Below, in pieces: positions 1 through 8,704 of a stretch of 64,000 nucleotides of DNA. A model generated the notes under the pieces. The model ran no database searches and was not told where the DNA came from. It was given only the letters and a program-made list of their open reading frames with translations. The stretch is taken from NCBI RefSeq assembly GCF_038024035.1, contig NZ_CP150664.1, positions 620,001 through 684,000 of the forward strand. Reading direction: 5' to 3'. Source of the stretch: Polaribacter pacificus. GTDB taxonomy: Bacteria > Bacteroidota > Bacteroidia > Flavobacteriales > Flavobacteriaceae. Made by a program: the position numbers and the translations under genes. How positions within the stretch are numbered: position 1 is the first letter of the stretch; each line of letters begins with the position of its first letter.

Positions 1-589
1 TTTTTAGTGGGTTTTTCATTCGAGATTCAAACCTTCTAAGTTGTTCATCTTTAGAAATTGATAGCCAAAATTTAATAATCACAATACCGTCTTCATAGAG
101 CATATGCTCAAATTCTGGTACCTGAACCAAAAAATCTTTGTATTGATCATTGTTACAAAAGCCCATTGCGGGTTCTACCACTGCCCGATTGTACCAGCTT
201 CTATCAAAAAAAACAATCTCTCCAGGGTTGGGAAGTTCTTTTATATATCGTTGAAAATACCACTGTCCTTTCTCATTTTGAGTGGGCTTATTTAAGGCAA
301 CCAATCGAGACGCACGAGGATTTAGATGCTCCATAAATCGTCTAATATTCCCTCCTTTACCTGCTGCATCTCTACCTTCAAAAATAACAGCAACCCTTTT
401 GTTTGTCTCAGAAATCCAACGTTGTAGCTTTACAAGCTCTACCTGTAGAGATCTCAACTCTCTATTGTAAACCAGTTCTTTGTTTAGCTTTTCGTCATCA
501 ATATTTTTATCTTTAATTAGCTTACTCAGCTCTTTTCTTGTCTTGATAGATGCCAAGTCATCAATTGTAATTCTTCCGCTTTTACTCAT
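1..589 (-). CDS. ppk2: Polyphosphate kinase 2 family protein (3' end outside window)
   Basis: PPK2 enzymes move phosphate between inorganic polyphosphate and nucleotides in the cytoplasm. The 196 codons present start MSKSGRITIDD and hold the family's P-loop GRDAAGKGG (residues 72-80) and the lid/Walker B segment FFDRSWYNRA (127-136). The sequence is still on the family pattern (RRFESRMKNPLK) when it runs off the left edge, so roughly the last third is missing. It is transcribed away from the LpxR-like gene. The family call is secure. Whether it favours ADP or AMP/GDP phosphorylation cannot be told from this part. Confidence 0.93.
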   Translation of the reverse strand, partial: MSKSGRITIDDLASIKTRKELSKLIKDKNIDDEKLNKELVYNRELRSLQVELVKLQRWISETNKRVAVIFEGRDAAGKGGNIRRFMEHLNPRASRLVALNKPTQNEKGQWYFQRYIKELPNPGEIVFFDRSWYNRAVVEPAMGFCNNDQYKDFLVQVPEFEHMLYEDGIVIIKFWLSISKDEQLRRFESRMKNPLK

Positions 590-678
590 TCTTATAGTAC
601 ATCATTATTAAGGTCTCTAAAAATAATATTTTTTTTCAATTTTTAGTTGAATTCAACTTTATATTATATTACAAACAA

Positions 679-686
679 TATATTTG
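679..686 (+). promoter_or_regulatory. Candidate -7 promoter box for the LpxR-like gene
   Basis: TATATTTG matches the Bacteroidota -7 consensus TAnnTTTG and lies 10 bases before the ATG at 697. No TTG is found at the usual -33 distance; the nearest upstream TTG is about 29 bases away. The assignment rests on one box. Confidence 0.4.
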
Positions 687-696
687 TTTAACTTTT

Positions 697-1638
697 ATGA
701 AATACCTTGTTTTTATATTCTTATTGCTAAGTACTAGTTGGGTTTATTCTCAAAAAAACTACAGCAAATCAATCAGCCTAGTTACTGACAATGATTTGTA
801 TACATCTACCTATCGGGATCGTTATTATTCTAATGGCTTATTTGTTAAGTTTCAATATTTAGGGACTACAGAAGCCAATCAGATCGAAAAAAAAATCCAC
901 AGTTTTGAAATTGGTCACTTAATGTACACACCGTACAAATCAACCTTAATTTTTCCAAGCAGTCACGACAGACCTTTTGCAGGTGTTTTATTTGCCCAAT
1001 ATGGCAATCATCGCTATTATAAAAATGAACATATTTTTAGCAGTCAAGTACAGCTAGGAATCCTTGGACCAAGCAGCAAAGCTAAAGAACTGCAAAATTA
1101 CATACATTCTATCTATGGTTTTCCAGAAGCAGTGGGTTGGAAATATCAAATTAAAGAAGCACTGGTGCTAAATCTTAATCTAAGTTATGTGCATTTTTTA
1201 AGCAGAAATAGTGCTGGTAATTTTGATATAAGCTCTTATTCAAAGGCCAATCTAGGAACTTTGTTTACAGACATCTCTACAGGTCTTTATCTCCGATTTG
1301 GTTTTAAATCCTTGCAAAAAAACTACGAAACCATTGGCTTTCAATCAAATATTTCTAAACACAAGCAAAAAGTTAAAGAATCCTTTATTTTTGTAAAACC
1401 AATGCTAGGCTACTATGCCTATGATGCAACTGTGTCTGGTAGTTTTTTAAACGATGAGAGTCCTATTACTTTTAATACTGTGCCATTTCAATTTAGTCTA
1501 GCAATTGGTTATCGTTACGCTGCCAAGCGTTTTGATTACGGTTATACCTATCATTTATATACAAAAAAGGCAGACAATACTAAAATAGACCCTACCAACA
1601 ATTACGGTAGTATTTTTATTGGTTATAACTTTAATTAA
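697..1638 (+). CDS. LpxR-like (DUF2219) outer-membrane protein
   Basis: The 313-residue protein has a signal peptide (MKYLVFIFLLLSTSWVYSQ) followed by SLVTDNDLYTSTYRDRYYSNG. That resembles the N-terminus of the LpxR/DUF2219 lipid A 3'-O-deacylase family, where an N-D-N and a D-x-Y-T/S-N-G segment come first. Alternating hydrophobic strands and the final aromatic residue (IGYNFN) fit an outer-membrane beta-barrel. In Salmonella LpxR removes the 3'-acyloxyacyl group of lipid A; activity here is inferred only. It converges on the RecD-like helicase gene and the two stops overlap by 4 bases. Confidence 0.8.
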   Translation: MKYLVFIFLLLSTSWVYSQKNYSKSISLVTDNDLYTSTYRDRYYSNGLFVKFQYLGTTEANQIEKKIHSFEIGHLMYTPYKSTLIFPSSHDRPFAGVLFAQYGNHRYYKNEHIFSSQVQLGILGPSSKAKELQNYIHSIYGFPEAVGWKYQIKEALVLNLNLSYVHFLSRNSAGNFDISSYSKANLGTLFTDISTGLYLRFGFKSLQKNYETIGFQSNISKHKQKVKESFIFVKPMLGYYAYDATVSGSFLNDESPITFNTVPFQFSLAIGYRYAAKRFDYGYTYHLYTKKADNTKIDPTNNYGSIFIGYNFN

Positions 1639-3062
1639 TCACTAAAGGCGTCGTCTTTAAAACCCAATAAATACAACTTGTCTTGTGCTCTTGTAACTGC
1701 TGTGTACAACCAACGCAAATAAGCTGTATTGATACCATCTACTAAATAAGGTTGCTCTATAAAGACTGTTTTCCATTGGCCCCCTTGAGATTTATGACAA
1801 GTCATGGCATAAGAAAACTTAATCTGGAGTGCATTAAAATACTTGTTGTTCTTTATTGCTAACAATTGCTTGTACTTAGAACTTTCATGAGCGTAATCTT
1901 CTTTTACCGCCTGATATAATTCATTTGATTGCTCATAGCTTAAAGAAGGTTGCTCACTTGTTAATGTATCTAACAGCAAAACGGTTTCAAAGGGTTGTTG
2001 ATTGGGATAATCTATCATCCGAAGTTCTACTTCGGCAAATTTAAAGCCATACAGCTCTTTTATGGCATTTAATCGAAGGACTTCACAGATATCACCATTG
2101 GCAATAAAACCAGCTTCAGAGCTATCTTTAAGCCAGTAGTAGTTGTTTTTAACCACCATAACAAAGTCTCCAGCAGAAATTTCATTTTCTTGACCTCTAA
2201 TTCTGGTCCTGATTTGCTCATTGTACATATTGGCTCTTTTGTTTGAACGAACAATAAAAGCAGTGTCCTCTACCCCGTTGTTATCATAAGAACTGTGAAT
2301 GGCATCTTCAATTTCATAACCGTCTATCAATCGAATGATATCTGGATAGCCCAAATCAAACTGAAGCTCGGTAGCATTGTTTTCTATGAGTAGTCGCAAA
2401 TGTGTTGCATTGCTAAGAATTCCAGAGTCTTGATGCTGACGCATTACTTCATCTAGCTCAATCATTGTTACATCCTTATCATAATCATTTTGAAGTGTTG
2501 TATGCTCTAAAGCAGGGCTGACCGTTAATTTAACAGGAGGCAACTGAGCGGTATCTCCAATAAAAATTACTTTACAGTTTTTTCCAGAGTAGACATACTC
2601 TAGCAAATCATCTAAAAGAGAGCCTCCAGTTTCAAATAAATTAATTTTATTACTGCTATCTGGAATCATAGATGCCTCATCAACAATAAATAAAGTATTG
2701 GTGTGTTTGTTAGGCTGTTTAACGAAATTAATGGAACCGTTTCCTTGCTTTTTAGGAAAATAAATCTTTTTATGAATGGTAAATGCCTGTTTTCCTGCAT
2801 AAACCGCTATCACTTTGGCGGCCCTACCGGTTGGTGCCAATAAAACATATTTGGTATTGATCTTTGAAAGTGAATTAACAACAGCGCTAATTACTGAGGT
2901 TTTTCCGGTACCAGCATAGCCTTTTAGTAAAAATAAGGCACGATTATTGTTGTCAAAAACAAAATTAGACAATTTTAGCAATAATTCATTTTGCTTGGTT
3001 GTAGGGTCAAACGGGAACTTACTTAAGAGTTCGCGGTAAAATTCTGGGGCTGTTTTTATCAT
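1635..3062 (-). CDS. RecD-like/UvrD-C2-type DNA helicase
   Basis: This 475-residue superfamily 1 helicase carries a Walker A GYAGTGKT (48-55), motif Ia-like APTGRAAK (76-83), Walker B VDEAS (127-131), motif III GDTAQLPPV (169-177) and the C-terminal TCHKSQGG (421-428) and YTAVTRA (453-459) motifs. These are the motifs of RecD/RecD2 and related single-chain helicases. At 475 residues it is shorter than RecD2 (about 720) and lacks a long N-terminal extension. No recB or recC gene is nearby, so it probably acts alone in DNA repair rather than in a RecBCD complex. Confidence 0.85.
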   Translation of the reverse strand: MIKTAPEFYRELLSKFPFDPTTKQNELLLKLSNFVFDNNNRALFLLKGYAGTGKTSVISAVVNSLSKINTKYVLLAPTGRAAKVIAVYAGKQAFTIHKKIYFPKKQGNGSINFVKQPNKHTNTLFIVDEASMIPDSSNKINLFETGGSLLDDLLEYVYSGKNCKVIFIGDTAQLPPVKLTVSPALEHTTLQNDYDKDVTMIELDEVMRQHQDSGILSNATHLRLLIENNATELQFDLGYPDIIRLIDGYEIEDAIHSSYDNNGVEDTAFIVRSNKRANMYNEQIRTRIRGQENEISAGDFVMVVKNNYYWLKDSSEAGFIANGDICEVLRLNAIKELYGFKFAEVELRMIDYPNQQPFETVLLLDTLTSEQPSLSYEQSNELYQAVKEDYAHESSKYKQLLAIKNNKYFNALQIKFSYAMTCHKSQGGQWKTVFIEQPYLVDGINTAYLRWLYTAVTRAQDKLYLLGFKDDAFSD

Positions 3063-3076
3063 AAAAAAAGAAAAAT

Positions 3077-3084
3077 CAAAGATA
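3077..3084 (-). promoter_or_regulatory. Candidate -7 box for the RecD-like gene
   Basis: Read on the minus strand the bases are TATCTTTG, a match to TAnnTTTG, 14 bases before the start at 3062. No clear -33 TTG is present. Confidence 0.35.
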
Positions 3085-3129
3085 AGAATTGATTTATGCT
3101 TAAAAGTTTTTATGATTAAAAAAAAATTG

Positions 3130-3137
3130 TAGATTTG
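3130..3137 (+). promoter_or_regulatory. Candidate -7 box for the pilin-like/DUF3822/rsmD operon
   Basis: TAGATTTG matches TAnnTTTG and lies 26 bases before the ATG at 3164, in the gap shared with the divergent helicase gene. No -33 TTG is seen at the usual spacing. Confidence 0.4.
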
Positions 3138-3163
3138 CGAATATTCATTTAAAAACTATACTA

Positions 3164-3904
3164 ATGTTAATTACTATTATTGCCGCTATTGTTATTGCTG
3201 CTGTGCTTGCATTTTTTATTGTAAAATACTTGCCGCTAAAACTTAAACCTTTGGTTTCAATTATTTTGCTCGTTTTGGCAGGATTTTTAACTTGGAAAAT
3301 TTATGATGGGGTAATGAAGCCTATCAACTTTGACAAAGAGAAAAAAGTAATTTACACCAAAGTCATCAAACAATTAAAAATGATCAGAGATGCTGAGATT
3401 GCTCATAAAGAAGCTACTGGTCAATACACCAAAGATATGGATGCATTAATTAAATTCATCGATACAGGTAAAATAGCTATTACACAAACCATTAACGTTA
3501 CTGAAGAAGTAAACAAAGGAACCAGATATCAAAAGATAATGGTGGAAGTAGAGAAAAGAGTTACTGATACTATTGGTTATGAACCGGTTATTTCTAGATT
3601 TACTGGAAGAGACTACAAAAACATGTTTAACGTTCCAGGGACAAACAAGAAGTTTACTATTGAGGTAGGAACTTTAGAAAAAGTACAAGGTTTAGTGGTT
3701 CCAGTTTTTGAAGCCAAAGTTGCAAAAGACGATATCTTAACAGGAATGGATGCTTCTTTAGTTAAAGTAGAAAAAGAAGTACTTTCTACGGATGAAATCA
3801 GAGGAGCTTATGTGTCTGTAGGTTCTTTATCAGAAGTAACAACTGGTGGAAACTGGCCTCCATCTTATGACAAAGGAGATCGTGATAAAAAAGAAGATAA
3901 GTAA
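3164..3904 (+). CDS. Membrane protein with pilin-like soluble region, function unknown
   Basis: The 246-residue protein has two predicted membrane segments at the N-terminus (about residues 2-20 and 28-47). A soluble, charged domain with the stretch KQLKMIRDAEIAHKEATGQY follows. That stretch recalls the alpha-helix and 'G-x-Y' start of the globular domain in type II/IV pseudopilins, but there is no prepilin peptidase site. The C-terminus is very hydrophilic (DKGDRDKKEDK). It is the first gene of a run with the DUF3822 gene, whose start lies inside it, and rsmD. I know no function for it; the pilin comparison is weak and by eye only. Confidence 0.7.
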   Translation: MLITIIAAIVIAAVLAFFIVKYLPLKLKPLVSIILLVLAGFLTWKIYDGVMKPINFDKEKKVIYTKVIKQLKMIRDAEIAHKEATGQYTKDMDALIKFIDTGKIAITQTINVTEEVNKGTRYQKIMVEVEKRVTDTIGYEPVISRFTGRDYKNMFNVPGTNKKFTIEVGTLEKVQGLVVPVFEAKVAKDDILTGMDASLVKVEKEVLSTDEIRGAYVSVGSLSEVTTGGNWPPSYDKGDRDKKEDK

Positions 3905-4706
3905 CATATCAAAAGATAGTTATAGAAAGAATCTATCCATCCAATTTAGTTTGGATGGATTTTCTTTTTGTATATCTAACTTAGCTACTCAAGAAATTTT
4001 TCATTTTGAGAGCCACCCTTTTAAACAATCTTGTGCAAATCCAGTGGCCTTACTCACTGAGATTGAAAAAATTACCAAGGAAAGCGCTATTTTAAATCAA
4101 GATTTTGAATCTGTTGTTTTAATTCATCAAAACAACTTAGCTACACTGGTACCCAGTACCCTATTTGATAAAGAACAACTCTCTACCTATCTGACTTACA
4201 CAGTTAAGACATTTTCTACAGATTATATTGCTTACGATAGTCTTGAACAAGCAGCTATTAATAATGTGTATGTTCCTTATGTAAACATCAATAATTTCTT
4301 TTTTCAAAAATACGGAGCCTTTGAGTACAAGCACCAAGCAACTGTTTTAATTGATAAGTTATTATTGCATGCTAAAAACACCCAAAAAGACCATTTTTAC
4401 GTTCATGTAGAAAAAAAACAAATAGAGATTATCGTCTTAAAAGATGGACAGTTGCACCTATACAACTCATTTTCGTATGAAACAAAAGAAGATGTTTTGT
4501 ACTATATTTTATTTACTGCAGAGCAATTAGAGCTAAACCCTGAAGAATTTGAACTAAGCTTTACAGGCTGGATAGATAAAGACTCTGAATTGTATACCTT
4601 TGCCTATCAATATGTTCGGAATATTACTTTTTTAGAGATAAAAAATGATTTTTTTGAACAAGATAAAACCCTGAACGCATATAACTATTATATCAATATT
4701 CCCTAA
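3867..4706 (+). CDS. DUF3822 family protein
   Basis: The protein fits DUF3822, a Bacteroidota family with an actin/PilM-like fold. The N-terminus has the typical NLSIQFSLDGFSFCISN block. Long segments of alternating hydrophobic residues follow (HFYVHVEKKQIEIIVLKDG), and it ends in YYINIP. I chose the ATG at 3867 (about 279 residues), which overlaps the upstream gene by 38 bases. An upstream GTG at 3846 and a downstream GTG at 3882 are alternatives; all keep the conserved block. It stops 1 base before rsmD, so the three genes are surely cotranscribed. The biochemical role is unknown. Confidence 0.8.
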   Translation: MTKEIVIKKKISNISKDSYRKNLSIQFSLDGFSFCISNLATQEIFHFESHPFKQSCANPVALLTEIEKITKESAILNQDFESVVLIHQNNLATLVPSTLFDKEQLSTYLTYTVKTFSTDYIAYDSLEQAAINNVYVPYVNINNFFFQKYGAFEYKHQATVLIDKLLLHAKNTQKDHFYVHVEKKQIEIIVLKDGQLHLYNSFSYETKEDVLYYILFTAEQLELNPEEFELSFTGWIDKDSELYTFAYQYVRNITFLEIKNDFFEQDKTLNAYNYYINIP

Positions 4707-4707
4707 T

Positions 4708-5250
4708 ATGAGAATCATTTCTGGAAAATACAAAGGGAGAAGGTTAACAGCTCCCAAAAACTTACCTGTTAGACCGACAACGGATATGGCTAAGGAATCC
4801 TTATTTAATATCCTTAACAATCATTTTTATTTTGACGGGATTTCTGTAATAGATTTGTTTTCTGGTACCGGTAATATAAGTTTTGAGTTTGCCTCTAGAG
4901 GAACTCAAGAAATTTACAGTATTGATCAGCATTTTGCCTGTATCAAATACATCAATCAGGTTGCTAAAGATTTTAATTTTAACATCACAACATTTAAAAG
5001 TGATGTATATACTTTTCTTGGAAAGACAAATGTCAAAGCAAACGTCATCTTTGCTGATCCGCCATATGATTTTGAAGCTAGTCAGTTTTTAAAAATTGCA
5101 GACCTAATTTTTGAGAGAAACATCTTAGAAGAGGAAGGTCTGCTAATTATAGAACATTCTAAACATACAGACTTGTCTGGTCACCCACAGTTTAGTTATG
5201 ATAAAAAATACGGAGGAAACGTATTTAGCTTTTTTGAACACACCTCATAA
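4708..5250 (+). CDS. rsmD: 16S rRNA (guanine(966)-N(2))-methyltransferase RsmD
   Basis: RsmD methylates N2 of G966 in 16S rRNA during 30S assembly, using S-adenosylmethionine. The 180-residue protein has the family N-terminus MRIISGKYKGRRL, the SAM-binding DLFSGTGN (49-56) and the catalytic DPPY (117-120). Its length is normal for the family. It starts 1 base after the DUF3822 stop, so its translation is probably coupled to that gene. Confidence 0.95.
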   Translation: MRIISGKYKGRRLTAPKNLPVRPTTDMAKESLFNILNNHFYFDGISVIDLFSGTGNISFEFASRGTQEIYSIDQHFACIKYINQVAKDFNFNITTFKSDVYTFLGKTNVKANVIFADPPYDFEASQFLKIADLIFERNILEEEGLLIIEHSKHTDLSGHPQFSYDKKYGGNVFSFFEHTS

Positions 5251-5437
5251 AAAACAAACAAATATATTAAGAACTTGCAAAGAGGCTTCATAGAAGCATT
5301 TTTAAGGCTGTTTTATACTTTTTATAGCAACAAAATTACATAGTCTTACAAAGAGAAAATCTTTATGACTATAGGCTTAAAATTACAATACGAATAGTAT
5401 TTGTGAGTGTATTACTCAAAGTAAACGAATCTGGAAA

Positions 5438-5530
5438 TTATTTTTTAAGTAAAGAAAATAGGTAGCTAGCAAGAACAAAAGTAACCACAAACACGATTAT
5501 AGCAATGATGTATTCTTTTTTAAGTTTCAT
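5438..5530 (-). CDS. 30-residue single-span membrane peptide
   Basis: An ATG two bases after the moxR stop opens a 30-codon frame. It reads MKLKKEY, then about 19 hydrophobic residues (IIAIIVFVVTFVLASYLF), then SLLKK and TAA. The charge pattern (Lys at both ends) and an unbroken membrane span argue against a chance frame. It may form the last cistron of the SurA/MoxR run or be the remains of a larger membrane gene. I recognise no family. The 187 bases between it and rsmD hold only a weak 5-bp hairpin near 5285-5297. Confidence 0.5.
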   Translation of the reverse strand: MKLKKEYIIAIIVFVVTFVLASYLFSLLKK

Positions 5531-5532
5531 TG

Positions 5533-6486
5533 TTAGAGGATTGTATTGATGATTTGAGAAATTGAGACCCCTTCTGCTTCTGCTTTGTAATTTTTAACCA
5601 CACGATGTGCTAAAATAGGAATGGCAACTGCTTTTACATCTTCTATATCCGGAGAGTACTTACCAGATATAGCTGCATGTGCTTTGGCTGCTAATATTAA
5701 GTTTTGAGAGGCTCTTGGTCCTGCTCCCCAATCTACATAGGTTTTTATAAATTCTGTAGCACCTGGGCTTTTAGGTCGAGTTTTACCAACCAATCGAACA
5801 GCATATTCAACTACGTTGTCAGCTACCGGAATCTTTCGAATCAATTTCTGAATCTCAAGAATCTCTTGACTAGAAAACAAAGGGGTAATTTCTTGTACCT
5901 CGGTAGAAGTTGTGTTTTTTACAACGGTTACTTCTTCTTCAAAAGTTGGATATTCTAAATGAATAGAAAACATAAATCGATCCAATTGCGCTTCTGGCAA
6001 AGGGTATGTTCCTTCTTGCTCTATTGGATTCTGAGTAGCAAGTACATAAAACGGAAGATCTAAACTGTAGGAATGTCCTGCAACGGTTACAGATCGTTCT
6101 TGCATTGCTTCTAACAAAGCTGCTTGTGTTTTTGGCGGTGTTCTATTAATTTCATCTGCCAAAATGATATTGCTAAAAATAGGCCCTTTGATAAATGTAA
6201 ACTTTCTGTTTTCATCTAAGATTTCACTTCCTAATATATCAGAAGGCATTAAATCAGGCGTAAACTGAATTCTCTTAAATTGCAAACCCAAGGCATCAGA
6301 GATGGTATTGACTAGTAGGGTTTTTGCCAAACCAGGAACTCCTATTAATAATGAATGTCCACCACAATAAACAGATAACAACACAAAGTTTACTGCGGCA
6401 TCTTGTCCGACGATGACTTTTGCTATTTCTTCTTTTAATTGCTTGGTTTTATCAACTAAGCTATGTATAGCGGCAATATCAGACAT
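5533..6486 (-). CDS. MoxR family AAA+ ATPase
   Basis: MoxR ATPases are chaperone-like AAA+ proteins that help assemble or activate partner proteins, often with von Willebrand factor A or DUF58 proteins. The 317-residue protein has Walker A GVPGLAKT, Walker B ILADEINRTPPKTQ with ALLEAMQE, a sensor 1 region ATQNPIEQEGTYPLPEAQLDRF and the C-terminal lid. It is preceded by 3 bases from the SurA-like gene and followed by the micro-peptide. No DUF58 or VWA gene is in the run, which is unusual for the family, so its partner may be one of the periplasmic-folding genes' products or lie elsewhere. Confidence 0.92.
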   Translation of the reverse strand: MSDIAAIHSLVDKTKQLKEEIAKVIVGQDAAVNFVLLSVYCGGHSLLIGVPGLAKTLLVNTISDALGLQFKRIQFTPDLMPSDILGSEILDENRKFTFIKGPIFSNIILADEINRTPPKTQAALLEAMQERSVTVAGHSYSLDLPFYVLATQNPIEQEGTYPLPEAQLDRFMFSIHLEYPTFEEEVTVVKNTTSTEVQEITPLFSSQEILEIQKLIRKIPVADNVVEYAVRLVGKTRPKSPGATEFIKTYVDWGAGPRASQNLILAAKAHAAISGKYSPDIEDVKAVAIPILAHRVVKNYKAEAEGVSISQIINTIL

Positions 6487-6489
6487 GTA

Positions 6490-7839
6490 TTAGTTAATTT
6501 CCTTTTTCCAATTTTTTTCGAAAGTACATTTCTTGTACTTATCACTAATTTTAATATAGGTATCATTAATGATATTCTTTGCCCACTTAGTGATGTTTTC
6601 TTCTTTTTTCTTTTGCAAGGCTAATTTTTGAATCTTAACATAATCGTCAATCAAATCAGCAGTATGCGTATTGGTTCTGTCTTTCATTAAGATGATTTTA
6701 AACATCTTTTTACCTCCTTGAGTTTCATCGTAAAAAGGATCAGAAATTTCATCCTTTTGTAAATCACCAATTCTAGCATACAATGAAGGGTCCATTCTTG
6801 TTAAATCAAATTTGGTCTCATTAGTTTGAGCATTCACTATAACTCCTTTATTAAGCTTCGTGTCTTTGTCTTCAGAATATTTTTCTACAGCTTCTTCAAA
6901 AGTGATTTCTTTTGCTAAAATTTCATTTCGAATATCTGCCACCTTTTTCTCAATCTCTCTTAAAGTTGACTCAGGGATACTTGGCTTAATTAAAATATGA
7001 GAAACAATTCTTTCTCTTCCTTTTATTTCTTCCAATTGCATGATATGGTAACCAAAATCAGACTTAAAAGGCTCTGAAATCTGACCAACATCTAAAGAAA
7101 AAGCCATTTCTTTAAATTCTCTAATTAATCTTGGATCATCTTGTGTTACAGGATATCTCCCACCATTTTGAACAACTCCAGTATCCTCAGAATTTAAAAT
7201 AGCAGCCATTCTAAAACTGTTACCGCTTTCTATTTCTTTTTTTAATTCGTTTAATTTAGCAATCACACGATTAATTTCTTCTTGTGTTGGCTGAGCGTAG
7301 AGAACTATTTGAGCCATTTCTATTTCTGCTTGAAACTCTGGCAATTCATTCTTAGCTTTTAATCCGTTAAAATAGATACGAACTTCCTCTGGAGTCACAT
7401 CAATTCTTTCATTAATCTTTTCTTGTTCTTTCTGAACCAAAGCATTCTCCTTCTCTACCTTAAAGATCTCTTTTTTTAAGTCTTCTATATCGTTAAAACC
7501 GTAAGTAGAAATCACTTTATCGATACTCCCAAATTGTTGTGTAAAATAAGAGATGTTTCTATTTACCGTAGCGTTTACTTCTTCGTTTGTTACCAATACA
7601 CTATCTATGATTGCATGGTGAGCTAATAATTTTTGCATCATCAATTGCTCTAGCATTTCACAATCAGTTATATCAACCTTTCCTTCTGTTCTAGTCTCCA
7701 AGTCTAATTTAAACTTTTCAATGTCAGAATCCAACACAATGTTTTTCCCTATCACGACCTCTACCCCATCAATTTTATTCATTTGGGCTTGAAGCGTAAC
7801 TACACTTAAAAATGCGATGGTGAAAATTGCTTTCTTCAT
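6490..7839 (-). CDS. SurA-like periplasmic peptidyl-prolyl isomerase
   Basis: I take the ATG at 7839 (449 residues), because it gives a proper signal peptide (MKKAIFTIAFLSVVTLQAQ) and leaves a 4-base gap after the preceding gene; a longer frame to 7878 would overlap it. A SurA N-terminal chaperone region (VVIGKNIVLDSDIEKFK) is followed by a parvulin domain containing FGYHIMQLEE, then a second parvulin-like repeat from about residue 285 (RERIVSHILIKPS). SurA proteins escort outer-membrane proteins across the periplasm. This copy comes closest to classical SurA in domain order. Confidence 0.88.
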   Translation of the reverse strand: MKKAIFTIAFLSVVTLQAQMNKIDGVEVVIGKNIVLDSDIEKFKLDLETRTEGKVDITDCEMLEQLMMQKLLAHHAIIDSVLVTNEEVNATVNRNISYFTQQFGSIDKVISTYGFNDIEDLKKEIFKVEKENALVQKEQEKINERIDVTPEEVRIYFNGLKAKNELPEFQAEIEMAQIVLYAQPTQEEINRVIAKLNELKKEIESGNSFRMAAILNSEDTGVVQNGGRYPVTQDDPRLIREFKEMAFSLDVGQISEPFKSDFGYHIMQLEEIKGRERIVSHILIKPSIPESTLREIEKKVADIRNEILAKEITFEEAVEKYSEDKDTKLNKGVIVNAQTNETKFDLTRMDPSLYARIGDLQKDEISDPFYDETQGGKKMFKIILMKDRTNTHTADLIDDYVKIQKLALQKKKEENITKWAKNIINDTYIKISDKYKKCTFEKNWKKEIN

Positions 7840-7843
7840 TAAA

Positions 7844-8704
7844 TTAATATTCTTTAAAGTTTTTATTTTGTATTGCATCGTTAATTAACGTTTTTTCGAT
7901 CTCTCTAATTAATTCTAATTTTCTTTTGTGTAAAATTATTTGTCTGATGGTTGGTGAGATATAATTTAGAGGGGCTATATCGTTCCTTTTCAACACATCT
8001 TTTACAGCCACCAAATATAACCCTAAAGAATCTTCTTTTTGTAAAAATTTTGTTTTTTTTAACAAGGTTTCCTTGGGTATTTCTCTAAATTTTGAAATTT
8101 TTAACAAAACGTCTTCTAATTTTACCCAAGTTGAATCATTAAGGCTAATCTCTTTAAAGTTTATTCCCTGATTTTCTAAGATCCGCATGTCTTCTGGATC
8201 ATCTGATTTAAACAAGGTGATTAGCTCTTCTTTATCTAAAAGATCTTTCCCAAAGTGTAAATACTTAATTTTTAATAGCTCTTCATTGAGTTTAAAATTA
8301 CTCTTGTTAAGCTCGTAATAGGTAGCAACTTCTTCAGGACTAACAGTGGTGTCTAGTTTTTGTTGAACCAATCTTTCTTTATAACCATTAATAAGTAAAC
8401 TTTGTCTGTAATCCTGCACAAGTTTATCATATTGATTACTCTTTTCTTCGCTTAAATTTAAGGATGCATTGTATAAAAATAATTCTTTCTTAGCCCAACT
8501 CGTAATCAAACCTTTTACCAACAAAAGACTATCTTCTTTACTAGTGTTTTCTGGAATCAAATGCTTAATGTCACTCAAATACAGATATGAGTCATGCACT
8601 TGTGCAATGGGAGCATCTTTGTGCGTATTCTTTTGCTCTATCCCTAAATACTGGCAAGAAACTAGCAAAGATATTGCTATTATAAAACTAAGTTTGTTTT
8701 TCAT
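7844..8704 (-). CDS. Lipoprotein related to SurA/PpiC N-terminal domains
   Basis: The 286-residue protein starts with a lipoprotein signal (LVSCQYLGIE; lipobox Cys at residue 17). It has the helical plan of a SurA-type chaperone: VHDSYLYLSDI, then TTVSPEEVATYYELNKSNFKL, where TPEEV-x-x-YY is typical of the linker to a parvulin domain. No clear parvulin catalytic signature (GGDLG / FGYHIIK) is visible, so it is probably a chaperone without isomerase activity. Its ATG overlaps the stop of the preceding isomerase gene by 4 bases. Confidence 0.75.
   Translation of the reverse strand: MKNKLSFIIAISLLVSCQYLGIEQKNTHKDAPIAQVHDSYLYLSDIKHLIPENTSKEDSLLLVKGLITSWAKKELFLYNASLNLSEEKSNQYDKLVQDYRQSLLINGYKERLVQQKLDTTVSPEEVATYYELNKSNFKLNEELLKIKYLHFGKDLLDKEELITLFKSDDPEDMRILENQGINFKEISLNDSTWVKLEDVLLKISKFREIPKETLLKKTKFLQKEDSLGLYLVAVKDVLKRNDIAPLNYISPTIRQIILHKRKLELIREIEKTLINDAIQNKNFKEY

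Noticed and set aside
5285..5297. Small hairpin GCTTC-ATA-GAAGC after rsmD as terminator
   Set aside because: The stem has only five base pairs and the T run after it is short.
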